Source: Setaria digitata (Eukaryota > Nematoda > Chromadorea > Rhabditida > Setariidae). Taken from it: a stretch of DNA of 64,000 nucleotides. Position 1 is the first letter of the stretch. Each line of letters starts with the position of its first letter. Shown in pieces: positions 58,046 to 64,000 of the stretch. The notes below the pieces were generated by a model. The model did not search any database. It was given only the letters and a program-made list of their open reading frames with translations, and was not told the DNA's origin. The position numbers were made by a program, and so were the translations under genes. The stretch lies in contig RCAB01000124.1 in the NCBI GenBank assembly GCA_003640385.1, positions 1 to 64,000 on the forward strand, in the 5' to 3' direction.

Positions 58046-59306
58046 CTCTGCTCAATTCTTTTTCGTTACGAAGGAGTATGTCTAGTTTTTGATAAATTAT
58101 GGGGTTTTATTATTTGGTTGTAGGTTAACATTCAAAATAATATTCATTAATATTCATATATATGAAGTTAAGTACTATTGTTCTGCTGAAACTAAGAAAA
58201 ACGTTTCTAGTAGCACTTCCGCACTGTATATGACCTCACTTTTGAACTTTAGGATAAGAAACTTTTTAACTGGTAGGGAATTTGTTAATTTACTGTTTGT
58301 TTACTGTGGAATATTCACTGAACTATAAATTTAAGGATTTGTACGATTACAGTAGCTATTCTTCTAGCCAAGCGGTTTTTTACGGCACGTTCGACCGCAA
58401 GCTGTTGTACAAATCCTTAGGTGGCATTTTCACGCATTTTTTTCTTATATTCAATGATCAAACTGCTGATATTAAAATATTTGATCCATGTTGCCAGCAA
58501 TCTGTGTCGGTTTTTATCTCCTGAACAAGCAACCCTTATCTTCATGTGGAATAAAATAATATTTTTTCATATGCGTTTTTCTGGTACAGACTGCTGTTTA
58601 GTTGTTCTGTATTGAAAACGAATTTCTGTATATTAAGTCATAAACATAATGATTGCACAGGTTTCTACCAATGAAATCATTTATTCTCTACAGTACGTTA
58701 TAGCTACGTATCAAAGATGATATATATCTCAAAGGAAAAAGTATTCACGCAAACACGAAGCTAGAACATACATCAACAGCAGTGACAAACATGCAGTTAC
58801 ACTGCTAAATTTTCCTGAACTTCGGGAACTAACAAGTAAAGGCACAGGACTTGGAAAGTAAATGTCGGCGGTTATACATATGTAACGTACTAAATCAACG
58901 AAAATCAATTCTGCACCGAAAGACTGCTATCAATTCTTACGAAGTATTACGGTAAGTGTATAAATTCCTAATACTCAGATATATTCCATTCAGAAAACCA
59001 TGTTTAAATTCGTATGCATTCAACCTTAATCTCAAAATTTAAGGTTGTCTGGTACGAAAATGTCAGATTGCTGCCGTGGGTGACTTTGCGGATATATCGT
59101 TTTTGTTGAACTGAAAAATTGGTGAAATAAGTTGCGATTCAAATTCTGATTAAACTGAATAGAGGTTACCTACTATATTTTAAAAACCAAAAATGTGCAA
59201 ATGTTGGATCAAGCTGCACTTATGCCACCAGTGACATTTTGATGCTAGTAGTAAAAATACTTTTTTTTTTTCAGAAGTTAAGTATAATTCAGAATATAAA
59301 CAGTCC
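57165..59306. other. Spacer between convergent FRMPD2-like (+) and ACK-like (-) genes
   Basis: This is about 2.1 kb. Two small exon-like blocks with good splice signals occur on the + strand: 57610-57643 (PSQKLAHLEHL frame) and 57837-57905 (NSINSSLDLTSQQLKLVI frame). They may be alternative 3' exons of the FRMPD2-like gene. A (TA)n run lies at about 58020-58045. The C-terminal exons of the ACK-like gene may also lie here, but none could be fixed. Confidence 0.45.
58332..58419. repeat. Inverted repeat, 13-bp arms with 62-nt loop
   Basis: TAAGGATTTGTAC at 58332-58344 is the exact reverse complement of GTACAAATCCTTA at 58407-58419. The loop is 62 nt. The RNA could fold on either strand. It lies between the 3' ends of two convergent genes. 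Confidence 0.85.
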
Positions 59307-62172
59307 TCACAACAGAAAAAACGATCCTATAGGAAGAATATTTACCTGTAATAAGCCAAAAGCTGTTCCGTCAACTCCAACATGACAAGTATGGTGGACA
59401 TTACCTTGAGGCTCACTGATCAACAATTTCCGGCAGTTTCTGATTTCTACTTTTTCTTTTTCATGGGAAAAGATTTTTGGATGCACTAAAAGGGGAGCTG
59501 ATGACAAACACTGTCCGCACTTGTTGCTTGGCAATTCGATGGCGAGCTTTGCAACTGTTTCTTCAGGTCTAAACAAACCCGTTCTACCATTCCTCATGCA
59601 TCCACGCCAAAAATAGCCATCTGGATATGGCGGGGGACTGAAATTTCAATAGAAATCACCAGGATTTCTAATTACAGTGAGTCAAGAATTAAGAATTAGA
59701 AGTAAAATAAAAACATGTTACACCATAAGACAAGTTTCAGGATACAATATACAGTACGAGAAGGAATTAATACTCAATTTAAAAATTTAAAATTCAAGTT
59801 AAAACACTTACTACTTATCGAGCACAATTATTGTTTCATTTTTTGAATACTGAAGATGATCAATGATTCCATCATGGCAAGACGCCACAGTAACCAGAGA
59901 TTGAGGTATGATTTCTGGAAGTTGCCGGACGATGTCCACAAAAGAAGGACGCTCTTCCGGCTTGTGAGCCCAGCACCGCATCATCAGGTTATAAAATTCA
60001 ATCGGGCACGCATCCGGACATTCCAATCTTTGTAGATTTGGGTAGTCGATTGCTGCTAGTATCTGATGAACTAATTATACAATAATTCTTAGATGTATGG
60101 ACGATTTGAATAAAGGACTTATATTCACAATGAAGAACCTTCCAAGCTACAAATTAGCGGCGAAATTTAGGAAGGAAAAAAGTAACCTGTGCACCGGTAA
60201 AGCCAACCCAAGGCATCTGACCGAAAGAAAACATTTCAAATAATGTCACTCCATATGACCAAACGTCACTAGCAGATGTAAACTTTAGGAAATTAATGGC
60301 TTCAGGAGCACACCAAGCAATTGGCAGTTTTATCGATTCTGAGAACTCGCTTCGATAATAATCTTCTCCCATGCCTAACGAACGGCTTAAACCAAAATCG
60401 GAGATTTTCACCTGGAATTAATGGAACCTCAATTCAAATTAATTATTACTGTTTTTGGTCAGTTTGGAATCCTCACTCCACTCCACTTGTTCTGCATGTC
60501 CTTCTTTTCTGATTTTTAAATTTTTTCCGCTTAATTTGTGGAAGACATGCATAATGTTAGAAATAAAGGGTAAAAAAAAGTCCGTCCATTTACCTTTTCC
60601 GGAGAAAAAACAAGAACATTGCGCGCTGCGAGGTCGCGATGAATAAGCCTTTCATTTGCTAAATATTTCATTCCCTGCGCAATCTGGATCGAAAATTTAC
60701 AGAGAGTATCGATAAACAACGTAGCTCGAACAGAAGGCTTTTGAAGACACTCTAATAACGAACCACAAGGTGCCAATTCAGATACCTGAAATAATGCAAA
60801 TGGAAAAGACGAAAATACCTATAATATACAAACTTCACAGCAGAACAAGTGATAAAAAAACTGGCCTGGAAACACCGTAACAAATGGTGTTTCCTTCTTA
60901 AATGATAACCAAACATATTTTTTGTGAATAAACGATATCTTTAACCAAAAACTCACCAGCATCACTGCTTTGGTATCCAGTACTACACCATAAAGTCTGA
61001 CAACACATTCGTGACGCATTTTGTGCAGCACTGCGACTTCGTGCAAGAAATTAAGTGGATTGGCAAATAGCTTTTCAGGCAAAATGTATTTTACAGCTAC
61101 CTACAACAGAGATTACAGTTATAGTTCCATTTATAAAGCACTCAACAGCATTCTTGTTAACTATGTTTAAGTTCAAGACTGTAATCAGAGGTATCAAAAC
61201 AGCTTCTCCACATGGATCAACCTCCGCAACACTCATAAACCGCCATATACGATGTAAAATTAGTTTATATATCAACATGTTGTATCAAATGACAACAATA
61301 AAACATCGCATGGTAAATACCTGTATTTGCTCAGTGTCATTTGAATTATTCCAAGCAGCTTGATAAACGGAACCGAACTCCCCTTTTCCCAACTGTTTAG
61401 ATAGCGTAATGTTTTCCAGAGGTATTACGTGTTGTTGTTCCTGATGACTCGGTGAATGCTGTTCTTTTTTCTTTTGGTTTCCTGCCAAAAATAATCAGAA
61501 TCATAGCGTAAAGTTTGCTGTTTTAAGGGAACGGATTATTTGAAATCCCAATCTTATAATTAATTCCATTGGTGCAATTCTGAGCAAGACTAACTGGGTA
61601 ATATTATAACTGCTTAACTTAACTAAATAATAATTGGCAATAAGTAAACAAAAGAAGAATGAAACGTATGTGAAAGAAATTGGTGCCTCTGCCAAGAATT
61701 TTTCTTCGCAACTTTCCGATGAACGAAGACTTGGAGAATCTTCGATAGTAAGCCGCCTGTAAACGCTTCTGTTCCGGTCTGCTCATACCAATTTTGCTTA
61801 GGTCTTTCTCATCCACATAATTCATATCGGCTGCATTACGCAATCTTAAGACTGTTCGCATAGAATGTTCATAACTGAAATCACCTGACCAAAATTACCT
61901 GCATCATACTTGAACCTATTCCGCATAAAGAGGTTCTTTTTCTCTCACCCTAGGTTAGTTCGACTATTCCCATCAATACAGTTGCAGCATGCTTACTACT
62001 CTTACTACCCACAATTTCATTCACACACTGTGAATATCCCATTTTTCTCAATCCTTCATACAGTGCCGTCATTTATGAAGTTTGCTACCCATAACCTATG
62101 GGTTAAAAAGAAAAAGTACCATAGCAAATCAGCTTCGCTCAGCAGTTCTGAAATGGTACACTGTTCTGCCAT
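59307..62172 (-). CDS. ACK/TNK2-type non-receptor tyrosine kinase (kinase-SH3-CRIB), SID-3/ARK-1-like
   Basis: Minus-strand exons: 62172-62120, 61874-61666, 61481-61321, 61100-60957, 60785-60594, 60411-60187, 60062-59815, 59637-59346. The last frame is open to a TGA at 59307, giving 520 residues. The N-terminal SAM-like part reads ISELLSEADLL.. YVDEKDLSKIGMSRPEQKRL, matching ACK (..NEDLEKIGMGRPGQRRL). Kinase features: LGKGEFGSVY (118-127), VAVK (145), HRDLAARN (238), DFGLSR (258), WCAPEAI, and CWAHKPEERPSF, an ACK-like ending. A short SH3 with YFWRGCMRNGRTGLF follows. The CRIB motif ISEPQGNVHHTCHVGVD (484-500) binds Cdc42-GTP. ACK kinases work in clathrin endocytosis and receptor signalling. 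C. elegans SID-3 is needed for dsRNA import. Animal ACKs have long Pro-rich tails; here the CAG|GTAAAT at 59345 may be a donor to tail exons not identified. The exon 2 donor (AC|GTTTCA) is weak. Confidence 0.88.
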
Positions 62173-62629
62173 TAACCACAACAGTTCTGTTTGATTGACA
62201 GTTCTGAAATGGCGTCTGCGTAACTAGAACTTTCATTTGATAACCGACAGCATCCCTGAAACGAAAAGCAAGGGGTCATGAGTCACCGCTTAAATTATAA
62301 ACTAAAGATTGCCTTTAACTGCACATCTTGAAATCCCACATTTCCAAGTTCGAAATAGAACTCCTTGATCTGAAAACGACGAAACCCCGTACACTATCAC
62401 CTCAAAATAACGCCCATACTAAACGTATTGAACGAGGAACAACCAATAGCAAAATAGGTGTGTAAGGAGCACGACTTACTCCGGGTGTTAAAATTGGACG
62501 TGATTGCGATGAAGTCATATACCTTTGGACCGCCATTTCTTGTAGCTTTCCGGATTTCTTTCCGGTTATATGCCGATTTCGTGTGAAATACTACATAGAT
62601 TTTGAGGAACTGCAAATGTTGCTAGAAGA
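62173..62629. promoter_or_regulatory. Short bidirectional promoter, ACK-like (-) / tafazzin (+)
   Basis: Only 457 bp separate the two divergent ATGs, so this space must hold both promoters and 5' leaders. No specific element is called. Confidence 0.55.
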
Positions 62630-64000
62630 ATGGGCACATCACAAGGGTTCCAGTACCAGTGGCCATTCCCGAAGAATCCCAATACATTACATAGATTTGC
62701 TTCAAAGATCATTCTCATCTCCGTCCTTTCAGCATGCAAACTTGTCTTCTCATTCAGTACGTTTCCATTTATGCATAAATGCTTGATGTCGTCATGAAAT
62801 CAGTATTGATTCTGCAGAATTCAGCTAACGATCTTATCTGGTGTAGTATCATTATTGTGAGATGAACTGCACTCGTGATTCGTAACTCACTGGATATTCC
62901 AACTGTTGTATTTCTCTCCTAGTAGTTTAATCTCATTGAAGACAAGTTTTCTTGGTGACTTTTTTCCAGATATGAATCGCTTATCTGTGGTTAACAAAAA
63001 TCGACTTATTTCTGCTCTAGAAAATAAGTCGAGGCCACTTATCACTGTATCAAATCACCGTAGCAACATGGATGATCCTTTAATTTGGTGTAAGTGTTTT
63101 ATTTATGGAAGGATTTGAAAATAGCAAATATTTTTTCAAGTTTCATCTCTGGTTTAAATTTTATTCTATTTAATCTTGGGGTAATCCCTATTAGTAGTGT
63201 TGTCGTTTTCAGGTCTCTTTACTTGGCGTGAATTCTTCTCTAACTTGTCGAGATTTCGATACACATTAGCTGCGCATAACATATGCTTTACCAAATCTTG
63301 GCATGCTAGGTTATTGCAACATTTTAGTTGTCTTCAGTTATGATTTTTTATCCGATGCTTAAGCATTTGTTTTAACTCTCCCGTAGTAGTCACCGCTAAA
63401 GGTATCAAATACGTTCAAAGTTGTGCGAGCCTTTTATTTTCTAGTCGAAGTATTGGGCAGAGTACGCCACGAAAAGACTTTTAAGACCAGTAGTTTTTCT
63501 GGACGGTGTATAACGAGGTTGCATGATTACTTTTCTAAATTTTTTGGGTTTTCAGGATTTCATGCAAAAATTCTATTTGCTTTTTTCTCAAATTTTCAGG
63601 TTCTTTTCGCTAGGTAAATGTGTACCCATTGTGCGTGGGGAAGGTGTCTACCAGAAAGGAGTTGATTTCTGTATCGAAAAACTTGCAGAAAATCAATGGA
63701 TTCATATTTTCCCAGAAGGTAAAGTAACACCTATTCCTATACGCATCAAATGGGGTGTAGCGCGTATGGTAAGTTGCAAATTTGTATTGTTGCTTTTTTG
63801 CCTTATATCAGGTAGTTGTTGTAACAGTCAGCAATAATAAGAATTTTTTTCCGCAAGAGCATAAATATTTGGCAAAATGATTTTATCGTTGAGATGCACA
63901 TGTTAACTTTCAGATTATGGAAAGTCCAAACCCTCCAATAGTCCTGCCTATATGGATACAGCAAATGGCAGAGGTCTGGCCACAGTCGAAACCGTATTAT
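62630..64000 (+). CDS. acl-3: Tafazzin, cardiolipin-remodelling acyltransferase (3' truncated by window)
   Basis: Exons: 62630-62756, 62970-63089, 63213-63309, 63600-63768, 63914 to the window end. They give the first 200 residues. The start [17 protein letters not shown] leads into a hydrophobic helix ([19 protein letters not shown]) that matches the membrane-binding N terminus of tafazzins. Then come [12 protein letters not shown] and the acyltransferase HX4D motif in [15 protein letters not shown] (His72, Asp77), [20 protein letters not shown], the glycerol-site [10 protein letters not shown], and RIKWGVARM. Tafazzin is a mitochondrial transacylase that moves acyl chains between phospholipids and lysophospholipids to mature cardiolipin. 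The insert between CVPIVRG and EGVYQKG present in the long human isoform is absent, as in the exon-5-lacking form. The symbol follows the C. elegans tafazzin gene acl-3. The C terminus lies outside the window. Confidence 0.94.

Noticed and set aside
57165..59306. Tyrosine phosphatase domain downstream of the PDZ domains (PTPN13 layout)
   Set aside because: I found no phosphatase-like exon or HCSxGxxR-type motif in this region; the gene ends after PDZ3, as in FRMPD2.

Overview
The window is a gene-dense stretch of nuclear DNA from an animal that is almost certainly a nematode, and probably a filarial or other spirurid worm. The evidence is AT-rich sequence, many introns of about 100-900 bp, near-uniform GT..TTTCAG-type introns, several start codons lying just downstream of a strong TTTCAG/TTGCAG acceptor (as expected for spliced-leader trans-splicing), and a nematode-type set of orthologues. 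The species call is inference. Introns are far longer than in Caenorhabditis. Single N bases at about 135 and 14042 show this is assembled draft sequence.

Thirteen protein-coding genes could be rebuilt exon by exon, with phases checked. Left part: the 3' two-thirds of TOM70 (+), a GNAT-like acetyltransferase (+), a vezatin-like adherens-junction protein (-), and an ARL6IP5/JWA-type PRA1 protein (-). Middle: SEC13 (+), MCTS1 (+), Beclin-1 (-), SAR1 (+), an unrecognised coiled-coil/beta-propeller protein (+), and a SNX9/18/33-type sorting nexin (-). Right part: a BCL9/Legless-like protein (+), a 1382-residue KIND-FERM-3xPDZ protein of the FRMPD2 type (+), an ACK-type tyrosine kinase with SH3 and CRIB (-), and the 5' part of tafazzin (+), cut by the window end.

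Many genes act on membranes. SEC13 and SAR1 belong to the COPII coat. ARL6IP5 is an ER membrane protein. Beclin-1 works in the class III PI3-kinase complex. The sorting nexin and ACK kinase families meet in clathrin endocytosis. TOM70 and tafazzin are mitochondrial. Vezatin-like and FRMPD2-like proteins belong to cell junctions and cortical scaffolds. I see no proof that this clustering is more than chance.

The most interesting calls are the BCL9/Legless-like gene, recognised by an HD1 (Pygopus-binding) motif, and the vezatin-like gene. Both are families rarely discussed in nematodes, and both are split over small exons that single-ORF scans miss. No rRNA, tRNA, CRISPR array, transposon or viral sequence was recognised. 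Intergenic stretches hold AT-rich satellites, microsatellites, palindromes and recent tandem duplications.
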